The translations under genes were made by a program, and so were the position numbers. The notes under the pieces were generated by a model. It was not told the DNA's origin. It saw only the letters and a program-made list of their open reading frames with translations, and did no database searches. Positions 1 to 7,054 of a stretch of DNA of 12,296 nt are shown here, piece after piece (position 1 is the stretch's first letter; each line of letters begins with the position of its first letter). Source of the stretch: Candidatus Zixiibacteriota bacterium (lineage in GTDB: Bacteria > Zixibacteria > MSB-5A5 > CAIYYT01); assembly GCA_963205155.1 (NCBI GenBank), contig CAUJJY010000215.1:1-12296 (forward strand), read 5' to 3'.

Positions 1-145
1 CCGCAAAGAAATTGACATTGGTCGATTCCATCAAATCGCCGACCAGCACCACAATCCGCTCGTCTTCATCGCCCAAATCCACCAATCCGTGTCCGAATCC
101 GACACGGGTCTTTTCCATTTTTACTTCAGTCATTTCTTTTAGCAT
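1..145 (-). CDS. Transketolase, C-terminal subunit (partial, start only)
   Basis: Only the first 48 codons are in the window; the gene continues beyond base 1. The visible protein starts MLKEMTEVKMEKTRVGFGHG and continues into a stretch containing LVDLGDEDERIVVLVGDLM. This matches the start of the pyrimidine-binding half of split transketolases, where a short leader precedes 'R.afG..L..L...d..ivvl..D'. The subunit would pair with the N-terminal subunit encoded just upstream to make a thiamine-diphosphate-dependent transketolase of the non-oxidative pentose phosphate pathway. The ATG at 145 is preferred because AGGAT lies 6 bases or so upstream, in the tail of the preceding gene, and the spacing to that gene's TAG stop is only 3 bases. 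An in-frame ATG at 133 is a possible alternative. The identity rests on this short piece plus its neighbour. Confidence 0.8.
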   Translation of the reverse strand, partial: MLKEMTEVKMEKTRVGFGHGLVDLGDEDERIVVLVGDLMESTNVNFFA

Positions 146-148
146 ATC

Positions 149-1012
149 CTATCCTGCCAGAAGGCGCGCCGACCATTCTGCGTAGCTTGTGCCAAGTTCC
201 TTGAGTGCCAGTTCACCTTCTTCAGGTTTCGGTGGCTTGCCGTGCCATTGATACTTGCCGCGCATGAACGAAACGCCTTCGCCCATCAACGTATTGGCAA
301 TGATCACCGTCGGTTTGCCCTTGAATTTTAGCATCGCCTCAAAGGCGTCGACAATTGCCTGCATATCGTGTCCATCGATCTCGATGACATTCCAATTGAA
401 CGCGCGCCATTTGTCCGCCAGCGGTGCAATATCCATGATGACCGGAACCGGTCCGTCAATCTGCGCCTTGTTGTAGTCGACGATCACACCGAGATTGTCC
501 AGCTTGTAATGTCCGGCAAACATCGCCGATTCCCAGCAGGAACCTTCCTGTAATTCGCCGTCGCCCATGATGCAGAAAACGCGCCGCGGATGATTGTCAA
601 TCTTTGATCCCTTGGCGACACCGCAGGCAATACCCAGCCCCTGTCCGAGCGATCCGGAGGAGACCTCTATGCCGGGGGTATCCAAACGATGCGGATGCCC
701 CTGCAAATGTCCGTCAAACTTGCGGAATTTCATCAGGTCGCGCTTAGGGAAATAACCGCATTCCGCGAGCGTTGAATAATTGATCGGTGTTACATGTCCG
801 ATTGAGTAGAAGACAAAATCGCGATCGGCCCATTTCGGATCCGCCGGATTGTGGTTGAGAATCCGGAAATACAGTGCCGTCGCGAAATCGGTGCAAGACA
901 GCGGCCCGCCGGTGTGGCCCGACTTCGCCTCGACCAGCATCGTGATAATGTCGCGCCGGATTTCGAGGGCTTTCGTCTTAAGCTGTTCTATCGAGTAGTT
1001 GAAAGGATTCAA
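149..1012 (-). CDS. Transketolase, N-terminal (TPP-binding) subunit
   Basis: This is the diphosphate-binding half of a two-subunit transketolase, moving two-carbon ketol units between sugar phosphates in the cytosol. Numbered from the TTG at 1057, the landmarks are SGHTGG at 46-51, IGHV at 86-89, GHLQGHP at 116-122, SGSLGQG at 134-140 and the thiamine-diphosphate/Mg motif GDGELQEG at 165-172 ending in DYNKAQIDG at 194-202. I place the start at the TTG at 1012 (287 residues). It has a GGAGG Shine-Dalgarno four bases upstream, and the protein then begins close to where split transketolases usually begin. The longer frame opens with TTG at 1057, which has no visible ribosome site and adds 15 residues unlike the family. 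The upstream gene coaE ends at 1070 in the same frame, and the C-terminal subunit follows 3 bases after the TAG stop. The usual SKGH motif reads SIGH here. Confidence 0.93.
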   Translation of the reverse strand: MNPFNYSIEQLKTKALEIRRDIITMLVEAKSGHTGGPLSCTDFATALYFRILNHNPADPKWADRDFVFYSIGHVTPINYSTLAECGYFPKRDLMKFRKFDGHLQGHPHRLDTPGIEVSSGSLGQGLGIACGVAKGSKIDNHPRRVFCIMGDGELQEGSCWESAMFAGHYKLDNLGVIVDYNKAQIDGPVPVIMDIAPLADKWRAFNWNVIEIDGHDMQAIVDAFEAMLKFKGKPTVIIANTLMGEGVSFMRGKYQWHGKPPKPEEGELALKELGTSYAEWSARLLAG

Positions 1013-1016
1013 TTTC

Positions 1017-1021
1017 CCTCC
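1017..1021 (-). promoter_or_regulatory. Ribosome binding site deciding the transketolase N-subunit start
   Basis: GGAGG on the minus strand, within GCGGGAGGGAAATTG, lies four bases before the TTG at 1012. No comparable site precedes the more upstream TTG at 1057. This favours the shorter protein. The spacing is slightly short, so the call is likely but not certain. Confidence 0.55.
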
Positions 1022-1069
1022 CGCCAGGAATTCTTTTGAAGCGTGAACATAAGCCAAAACCGCATGAAG

Positions 1070-1684
1070 TCAATCAAATTTCTGCCCGGAATGTTGCACC
1101 AGCCGAGCATAAAGTCGCCAGGTTTTGTGTACCAATTGCTCCGGTGTGCCGTTGTTGTGGATTACAGCGTCTGCCATCCGGCGTAGGCGATACTTGGGAA
1201 TCTGCCGTTTCATCCGCTGCAAAGCTTCCTTGCGTCCTATTCCCTGTTTCTCCAATCGCGCCAGCTGATTAGGTCTGGTGCTGTCAACCACAATCACGAC
1301 ATCCAATTCGCGATCCAATTTCCAGTTATAAATCAAAGCCGCATCGACAACCAGCAGTTTTGTTTTCTTGGCCTTGCGATGCTCGGCTATCGTCTTCCGC
1401 AATTGCGCAAGCAGCGCCGGATGAACGATCCGGTTCAGTTGATTAGTAGTCTCGTCTGATGCGAAAGCCCGCGCCCCCAGTTTGCGTCGGTCCAGCTTGC
1501 CATTGGAGCCGTCAATGTCACTGCCAAAAGCCACTTTCAGCTTTTGAAGAACCTTCCGATCTCGCTCGACAACTTCCCTGCCAAGATCATCAGCATTAAT
1601 GACAACCGCGCCAAGACTCTGCAATTCCCGCGCTACACTGCTCTTGCCGCAGGCGATCTGTCCGGTCAGTCCGACGGTGTACAT
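1070..1684 (-). CDS. coaE: Dephospho-CoA kinase
   Basis: CoaE phosphorylates the 3'-hydroxyl of the dephospho-CoA ribose using ATP, the last step of coenzyme A synthesis, in the cytosol. The 204-residue protein has the usual family length. It opens with the P-loop GLTGQIACGKS (residues 5-15; the common form is GLTGGIGSGKS). NADDLGRE follows at 30-37, where the family has the substrate-binding Asp. Then come LDRRKLGARAF at 64-74, HP at 88-89, VVDAALIYNW at 112-121 (usually DxPLLFE, so the acidic residue is replaced by Asn) and VIHNNGT at 174-180. The ATG shares a base with the TAA stop of the upstream TPR gene (TAATG), so translation is probably coupled by re-initiation. I see no strong Shine-Dalgarno. 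The transketolase genes follow downstream. Confidence 0.93.
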   Translation of the reverse strand: MYTVGLTGQIACGKSSVARELQSLGAVVINADDLGREVVERDRKVLQKLKVAFGSDIDGSNGKLDRRKLGARAFASDETTNQLNRIVHPALLAQLRKTIAEHRKAKKTKLLVVDAALIYNWKLDRELDVVIVVDSTRPNQLARLEKQGIGRKEALQRMKRQIPKYRLRRMADAVIHNNGTPEQLVHKTWRLYARLVQHSGQKFD

Positions 1685-2928
1685 TATCGTCTCGCGAAAT
1701 TGTCTGCCAATGCCTTGCCCTCTTCGCCGGCGCGAACATATTCTTCGGGCTTCAGCCCCTTCAAAAACACCAGATTCATGTCGGCGGTATACTTATTCTT
1801 AGCTGGATAACTATATTTTTCTGCCATGTTGCCTGCCGCCATATAATACTTGCGGGCGTTGAAATGATCCTGCTGCAGTCTGTATGTCGCACCCAGATCG
1901 TTGAGATTATCGATCACATCGACAACGCTGCGCAAACCCTGCCACGCCGACAACGACTGTGACAACCGCGTTACCGCCGAATCAAGCTGCCCTGAATCGC
2001 GCAAAACCTTGCCCAGCACATGCAACGTGTAGGCAGCCGTGCCGTCGGCAGCGCCGCCATTGATGACATGTCGGAGCCGCTCCAGTACCACTCGCGCCGA
2101 GTCATTCATCCGCGAACGGTGATAGTAATCCGCAAGACCAGAGTTGGCAACATCGCGAAAGCTCGTTGCCGCTTCGCCGTTATACTTTAACAAATCTTCA
2201 AATACACTTCGCGCAAACGCCAGACTGTCAAGGCGGATCGCCGCAAATCCCAGTCCCGCCCTCACCAGCGCCACGTGAAACGTATCATCTATCGCCTCCG
2301 CCGCCGCCAGCGCCTCGTTGCCAATGAAATAAGCTGAATCCTGCATTTCCTCCGTGCGATAATATGTCGCCAGAATCAAGTCGGCTGCCAGCAACGCCGT
2401 CGTATCCGCTGCTGCCAACGCATTTGCTCGTGCCTCGGCCGCCAACGTATGCATCCCGGCAACGTCGCCCCGCATTTCCAGCGCCTGCGCCACATTGATT
2501 TTGCCGATCAGGGAATTCGGAAATTCTGTCAAGAGTTGCTGCGCCGCCGCATGGAACAGTTCAACCGAGCTCCCCCGCGACATATTGTCGCGCGACCGCG
2601 CCAGAAAATGCTCGCGCTGAATCATCTTATCGCTGGGATCGGCATTAAGCGCCTTGTGATAATTCAGCACCGCCTGATCATACTCGCCTTTGTACATGTG
2701 TTGTCGCGCCAGAACGACATACTCACTCTTGGTGAGTGTCACCCCGCGATTGACAATCAATCCGTACACACCATAAATGACAATAATCCCCACCACGACC
2801 AAGATCGCGTAAATAAGTCCTTTGTGAATCTGGTCCTTGTTGTGGCGATAGATACGGCCGAAGCTGAAGCTTTGCGGTCGTTGCGCCGGTCGCGCGGTGT
2901 GTTGTTTGCGGGATTTTTTCTTTGCCAT
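1684..2928 (-). CDS. Membrane-anchored TPR protein of unknown function
   Basis: I do not recognise a named family beyond tetratricopeptide repeats. The 414-residue protein has a Lys/Arg-rich N-terminus (residues 1-36, opening MAKKKSRKQH), one hydrophobic helix at about 38-58, then a helical repeat domain. By the positive-inside rule, the anchor stays in the inner membrane and the repeats face the periplasm. The clearest TPR is at about 67-100 (YVVLARQHMYKGEYDQAVLN region, ending in the typical ALNADPS). Weaker helical pairs occur near 217-250, 262-296, 298-331 and 338-371. There is no catalytic motif, so a scaffold or adaptor role is the reasonable inference. It starts 9 bases after polA stops, with only a weak ribosome site, and its TAA overlaps the coaE ATG. 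The position between two cytosolic enzymes gives little clue to its partner. Confidence 0.85.
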   Translation of the reverse strand: MAKKKSRKQHTARPAQRPQSFSFGRIYRHNKDQIHKGLIYAILVVVGIIVIYGVYGLIVNRGVTLTKSEYVVLARQHMYKGEYDQAVLNYHKALNADPSDKMIQREHFLARSRDNMSRGSSVELFHAAAQQLLTEFPNSLIGKINVAQALEMRGDVAGMHTLAAEARANALAAADTTALLAADLILATYYRTEEMQDSAYFIGNEALAAAEAIDDTFHVALVRAGLGFAAIRLDSLAFARSVFEDLLKYNGEAATSFRDVANSGLADYYHRSRMNDSARVVLERLRHVINGGAADGTAAYTLHVLGKVLRDSGQLDSAVTRLSQSLSAWQGLRSVVDVIDNLNDLGATYRLQQDHFNARKYYMAAGNMAEKYSYPAKNKYTADMNLVFLKGLKPEEYVRAGEEGKALADNFARR

Positions 2929-2937
2929 CTGACGAAC

Positions 2938-5652
2938 TTACTTACTCTCTAACCAATTGTCGCCGACACCCATCTCAACGGTGATCGGCACTTTCAACTT
3001 GACGCAGTTCTCCATCCGGTCGCGAACCAGTGCCTTCATCTTATCAATTTCGCTCTCATGAACGTCGAAGACCAATTCGTCGTGTACTTGCATGATCATC
3101 TGCGACTTCATGCCTTCCATCTTTCGGTCAATTTCGATCATCGCGATTTTGATCATGTCCGCCGCGGTGCCCTGAATAATCGTGTTGACCGCTGTACGCT
3201 CGGCAAATTGCCGCAGCGAGACATTCGACGAATTTATCTCCGGGAAATAGCGCCGGCGACCGAATAATGTCGTCACGTATCCTTCAGCCCGCGCCCGCGC
3301 GATGGTATCGTCTATGAACTTCCGAATCATCGGATAGCGCGCAAAATAGATGTCGATGAATTCCTTCGCCTCGGCGACACTCATATCTGACTGCTGTGAC
3401 AACCCGAACGCCGTCACACCGTAAATTACTGCGAAGTTTGCCGTTTTAGCCATCCGGCGCATCTGCGGCGTTACATCCTTGAGGTCAACGCCATAGACTT
3501 CCGATGCCGTCCGCGAGTGAATATCTTCCAGGTTCTGAAACGACTTGATTAACGGTGCTTCATCCGCAAAATGCGCCAGCACTCGCAACTCTATCTGCGA
3601 GTAATCCGCTGTGAGAATCTTGCGCGAAGAATCTGCCGGCACGAATGCCTTGCGAATCTGACTTCCCTCTTCAGTCTTGATCGGAATATTCTGCAAATTC
3701 GGATCGGTCGAAGACAATCTTCCCGTCGCCGCGACCGCCTGATTATAAGAGGTATGAACGCGTCCCGTAGCCGGACTCACCAGAACCGGCAGTGCATCGA
3801 CGTATGTCGACTTGAGCTTCTGCAGTTTGCGGTAATCGAGTATGCGTCTTGGCAGATCGTGTACCTTGGCAAGTTCAGTCAGAACATTTACGTCGGTGGA
3901 GAACCCTGTCTTCTTTGCAGTCTTCCGCATCGGCGTTAACTTGAGCTGATTGAAAAGTATATCCGACAATTGCGCCGTCGAGTTAATATTGAATTCTTTG
4001 CCTGCAAGGGTATAAATATCAAAAGTGATTTTCTCCAATTCCACCGCAATGTCGTCCGACATCTTCTTCAGGAAATCCGTATCGATCCTGACCCCATTTG
4101 CTTCCACCTTGGCAAGCACCTTGCACAATGGTAGCTCAATTTCATGCAGAAGTTTTTCCGCGCCAATCTTTGCTACCAGCGGTTTGAGTTTGTGCATCAG
4201 TCGCAGTGTGAAGTCGGCGTCCTCGCCGGAGTAAAAGGTCGCCTTGTCGATCGGCACGTGATCGAAGGTCGTCTGCTTCTTCCCTGTCCCAATCAATTCC
4301 GAGATCGGCTGCATACGATAGTCGCAATGCTTCATCACCAGTGCGTCGAGTCCGTGCTGTCCGGCCGGGTCGGCGACATAACTTGCCAGCATCGGATCGT
4401 AATCAAACGACGAAATCTCATAGCCCGCTTGCGTCAGAATGTGATAATCGAACTTGAAATTCTGCGCCACGCGTGTCAACTTGGGGTCTGACAAGACCGG
4501 GTTCAGCAGCTTGTGGCACTTTGCCGGGTCTAAGTTCTTTCCTTCGGCATGCGCCAGCGGAATGTAATACGCCTCGCCCTCGGCCACCGCAATCGAGATA
4601 CCCACCAGCTTGCAAGTTAGCCAGTCGAGCCCCGTCGTCTCGGTATCAAAAGCAAATACGCAGACTTCGTGAATCCGCTTCACCAAAGTCTTGAGATCAA
4701 CCTCATTGTCGATGGTGCGATAATTCTGCTTTGACTGCGCCACCTTCTCTTCCGATTGCGCCTCTTCAGTAAAAAGTGATGATTGCCCTAACGACCGCAG
4801 CAATGAAGTAAATTCAAGTTCGAGAAACAGGCTCCGCAACTGCGCCGTGTCCAGCGCCGGCACTGTGAGATTTTTCAGATCGTGCTCCACATCGACATGA
4901 TAATCAAGAGTCACCAACTTCTTTGTCAGCTCTGCTCTATCTCGGAAAGCAATCAACGATTCGCGCAACTTCGGCTTCGTGATCTTCTCAGCATGTGCCA
5001 GCACTGCTTCAAACGAGCCATACTCTTCGAGTAATCTCACCGCCGTTTTCGGACCAACACCATCAACTCCCGGTACATTGTCCGAGGTATCTCCCATCAA
5101 TGCGAGCAGATCAACGATGCGCTCCGGATACACCCCCATCTTTTCCTTGACCGCTTCCCGGTCATACCATTCGCCCTCTTCCGAAAGCTTCTTCAGATTC
5201 CATATTTTCGTCTTCTCGTTGACCAGTTGCATCAAATCCTTGTCGCTGGTGATAATAACGACCTCCCACCCGGCTTCCTCCGCCTCGCGGGTCAGCGTCG
5301 CAATGATATCGTCCGCCTCGTATCCCGGTTGTCGCAGATGTGCCACCCGCATGGTCGCAAGCAAATGGTCGAGACGCGGCAGTTGCTCCACCATTTCATC
5401 AGGCATCGCCGTACGATTGGCTTTGTAATCTTCATACAGGTCTTTGCGAAAGCTCGGTTCTTTGGTGTCTTGAATGACCGCGAGATGTGACGGCCGTTCC
5501 TTGGTGAGAATGCGCATCAGCGTCGCCGCAAAGCCGAACACCACCGAGGTGTGTTCACCCCGTTTAGTGCGCAACGGATTGGCGGCAAAGGCGAAATATG
5601 ACCGATACGCCAGCGCCGAGCCGTCGATGAGAAATAGTCTGTTGGTCGCCAT
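2938..5652 (-). CDS. polA: DNA polymerase I
   Basis: This is a full-length three-domain family A polymerase (904 residues) that removes RNA primers and fills gaps in replication and repair. The 5'-3' flap nuclease occupies about 1-290, with LIDGSALAYRSYF at 8-20, YEADD at 111-115, TSDKDLMQL at 135-143 and MGDTSDNVPGVDGVGPKTA at 186-204. The 3'-5' proofreading domain keeps its metal ligands, with DTETTG at 336-341, NFKFD at 398-402 and YSGED at 474-478, so it should be active. The polymerase domain has motif A DYSQIELR at 683-690, motif B with R732, K736, F740 and Y744 (NFAVIYG, with Ala where Gly is common), and motif C VHDE at 856-859. Phe740 is the residue typical of enzymes that discriminate against dideoxynucleotides. 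The ATG shares a base with the nadD TAA (TAATG), with GAGGA a few bases upstream. Confidence 0.98.
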   Translation of the reverse strand: MATNRLFLIDGSALAYRSYFAFAANPLRTKRGEHTSVVFGFAATLMRILTKERPSHLAVIQDTKEPSFRKDLYEDYKANRTAMPDEMVEQLPRLDHLLATMRVAHLRQPGYEADDIIATLTREAEEAGWEVVIITSDKDLMQLVNEKTKIWNLKKLSEEGEWYDREAVKEKMGVYPERIVDLLALMGDTSDNVPGVDGVGPKTAVRLLEEYGSFEAVLAHAEKITKPKLRESLIAFRDRAELTKKLVTLDYHVDVEHDLKNLTVPALDTAQLRSLFLELEFTSLLRSLGQSSLFTEEAQSEEKVAQSKQNYRTIDNEVDLKTLVKRIHEVCVFAFDTETTGLDWLTCKLVGISIAVAEGEAYYIPLAHAEGKNLDPAKCHKLLNPVLSDPKLTRVAQNFKFDYHILTQAGYEISSFDYDPMLASYVADPAGQHGLDALVMKHCDYRMQPISELIGTGKKQTTFDHVPIDKATFYSGEDADFTLRLMHKLKPLVAKIGAEKLLHEIELPLCKVLAKVEANGVRIDTDFLKKMSDDIAVELEKITFDIYTLAGKEFNINSTAQLSDILFNQLKLTPMRKTAKKTGFSTDVNVLTELAKVHDLPRRILDYRKLQKLKSTYVDALPVLVSPATGRVHTSYNQAVAATGRLSSTDPNLQNIPIKTEEGSQIRKAFVPADSSRKILTADYSQIELRVLAHFADEAPLIKSFQNLEDIHSRTASEVYGVDLKDVTPQMRRMAKTANFAVIYGVTAFGLSQQSDMSVAEAKEFIDIYFARYPMIRKFIDDTIARARAEGYVTTLFGRRRYFPEINSSNVSLRQFAERTAVNTIIQGTAADMIKIAMIEIDRKMEGMKSQMIMQVHDELVFDVHESEIDKMKALVRDRMENCVKLKVPITVEMGVGDNWLESK

Positions 5653-6227
5653 TAATCCTCGCTATAGAGCCGATTTGACTCAATATAAGCGATAACGGCG
5701 TCCGGCACAAGAAAACGCACCGAGCGTCCGGCGCGGATGCTGTTGCGGAGTTCGGTAGCAGAAATATTGATTTCCGGCATGTCCAACCGGACAAATGGAT
5801 ACTGGCTTTGATGAGCGTGCCCGGCGCGTCCCGCAACGGCTACCCGGGCCAGTTTGAATATCCGGTCCGGTTGATACCACGACTCGATCTGTGCCAGGCT
5901 GTCAGCACCCATCAGCATCGTGAAATTCGCCTCCGGATATTGCTGTTTCATTTTCTCCAGCATCTTGATCGTATAGGTCGGTGGCTCAATCTCGGCTTCA
6001 ATGCGCGATAACTCGCATTTCGCCTGATCAGCAATTGCCAGCTTAATCATGGAACAACGGTGTTCAAAAGAGGTGTGAATAACCTTGTGAGACCCGGGAG
6101 GAACAAAAGTCGGCACGAAAAGAATCTTGTCGAGTTCGAACTGCTCAAGCGCGCTTTGCGCGATGGTTAAGTGTCCGAGATGAACCGGATCAAAAGCTCC
6201 CCCGAGAATTCCGATGCTCTCACTCAC
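5652..6227 (-). CDS. nadD: Nicotinate-nucleotide adenylyltransferase
   Basis: NadD adenylates nicotinate mononucleotide to deamido-NAD in NAD synthesis, in the cytosol. Numbered from the GTG at 6227 (191 residues), it has the nucleotidyltransferase signature GGAFDPVHLGH at 9-19, PPGSHK at 43-48 (the family usually has PPHK, so two residues are inserted), MGADSL at 106-111 and the C-terminal ISATELR at 155-161 leading to FLVPDAV near 172-178. These leave little doubt about the family. The frame is open to an ATG at 6290, but those 21 extra residues are very basic, lie wholly inside the bamD coding end and precede where NadD proteins begin. The GTG overlaps bamD by 8 bases and lacks a clear ribosome site, suggesting coupling to bamD translation. 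The downstream TAA overlaps the polA ATG. Confidence 0.94.
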   Translation of the reverse strand: MSESIGILGGAFDPVHLGHLTIAQSALEQFELDKILFVPTFVPPGSHKVIHTSFEHRCSMIKLAIADQAKCELSRIEAEIEPPTYTIKMLEKMKQQYPEANFTMLMGADSLAQIESWYQPDRIFKLARVAVAGRAGHAHQSQYPFVRLDMPEINISATELRNSIRAGRSVRFLVPDAVIAYIESNRLYSED

Positions 6228-7035
6228 CTTTTGAACCGCTAAGTTGTGCCGCCGCCGCCGAATCTTTGGCTGCCTCGGCAATCTTGGCATCCATCTTCGC
6301 CTTCAGTTTTGCGGCTTTGGGTGCAAATGTCGAATTCGGGAAGGTGGCGACCAGATTGTTCAATTTGTCCCGGGCGTCAATATACTTGGCTTCCTTTTCA
6401 TCCAATTGTGCCAGATAATACAGTGCTTCGGCGGTGTAGCCTGACTCCGGATATTCAGTAATCAGGCTCTCAAAATAGATTCGAGCAGAGGCACGGTTAC
6501 CCATCTTGAAATACTGCCGCGCCGCTCGAAACTGCTTTTCCACCATCCGCTCGATAGCGCGCGACAACATCAACTCGCCTTCCGTCCGGCGATCGGAATT
6601 CGGATAATCCTGAATAAAGGCTTCAAATTCACGTATCGCAGACTCTGTGTCAGTCTGGTCAAGTCCGACATTTTTGGGGGCGGCATCGAAGTATGATTTG
6701 GCGACCATGAACTGCGCATCATCAACCAGTTCGGACCGCGGGAAACTCGAAATCAACCGGCGAAATTCGGCTACACCTAAGTGATAATCAGCGTTTCCGT
6801 AATACGTCATCGCAAAATAGTATTGAACGCTGTCGATATAGCTCAATCCGGGACTGCTGAAAACGATTCTCTGTAGAAGGTTCTGCGCCTGCGCGAATTT
6901 TCCGTCTTCAACGTTCTTCTTCGCTTCTTCAAACGCCGGTCTGGGGTCAATTGTCGAAGTCGAATTCTTGGCGGCACACCCGGCGATCAGTGCTGCAGCA
7001 ACTATGGTCAATATTAGACAGAAAACTCTCTTCAT
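6220..7035 (-). CDS. bamD: BamD-like outer-membrane assembly lipoprotein
   Basis: The 271-residue protein starts with a lipoprotein signal (MKRVFCLIL, then a hydrophobic stretch) ending in the lipobox LIAGC, so Cys20 should be lipidated. The mature part is a chain of TPR-like helical pairs: about 34-60, 68-101 (YYFAMTYYGNADYHLGVAEF then SSFPRSELVDDAQ), 105-147 with EFEAFIQDYPNSDRR, 153-198 with YFESLITEYPESGY, and 202-236 with LNNLVATFPNSTFAPKA. The recurring 'F...YP.S.....A' at the end of each pair and the overall length are typical of BamD/YfiO, which works with BamA to insert outer-membrane beta-barrels. The Ala/Lys-rich tail at about 239-271 is low complexity. I chose the ATG at 7035 over the GTG at 7047 because GAGGA lies 5 bases before the ATG. 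A CpoB-like or other TPR lipoprotein is the main alternative. Confidence 0.85.
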   Translation of the reverse strand: MKRVFCLILTIVAAALIAGCAAKNSTSTIDPRPAFEEAKKNVEDGKFAQAQNLLQRIVFSSPGLSYIDSVQYYFAMTYYGNADYHLGVAEFRRLISSFPRSELVDDAQFMVAKSYFDAAPKNVGLDQTDTESAIREFEAFIQDYPNSDRRTEGELMLSRAIERMVEKQFRAARQYFKMGNRASARIYFESLITEYPESGYTAEALYYLAQLDEKEAKYIDARDKLNNLVATFPNSTFAPKAAKLKAKMDAKIAEAAKDSAAAAQLSGSKGE

Positions 7036-7040
7036 CCACT

Positions 7041-7045
7041 TCCTC
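7041..7045 (-). promoter_or_regulatory. Ribosome binding site deciding the bamD start
   Basis: The minus strand reads GTGAGGAAGTGGATG. GAGGA lies five bases before the ATG at 7035, which begins a standard lipoprotein signal (MKRVFC). The GTG four codons earlier would place this site inside the coding region. Confidence 0.65.
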
Positions 7046-7054
7046 ACTTAACAT

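Noticed and set aside
2449..2952. Plus-strand ORF of 167 residues opposite the TPR gene
   Set aside because: It lies opposite a well-supported TPR gene, shows no domain, and its composition looks like a reverse-strand shadow.
4979..5428. Plus-strand Ser/Arg-rich ORF of 149 residues opposite polA
   Set aside because: The composition is that of an antisense translation of the conserved 5' nuclease domain; no family likeness.
6244..6262. GCC-type short tandem run near the end of bamD
   Set aside because: It encodes the Ala-rich tail of the BamD-like protein and is too short and irregular to be a regulatory or mobile repeat.
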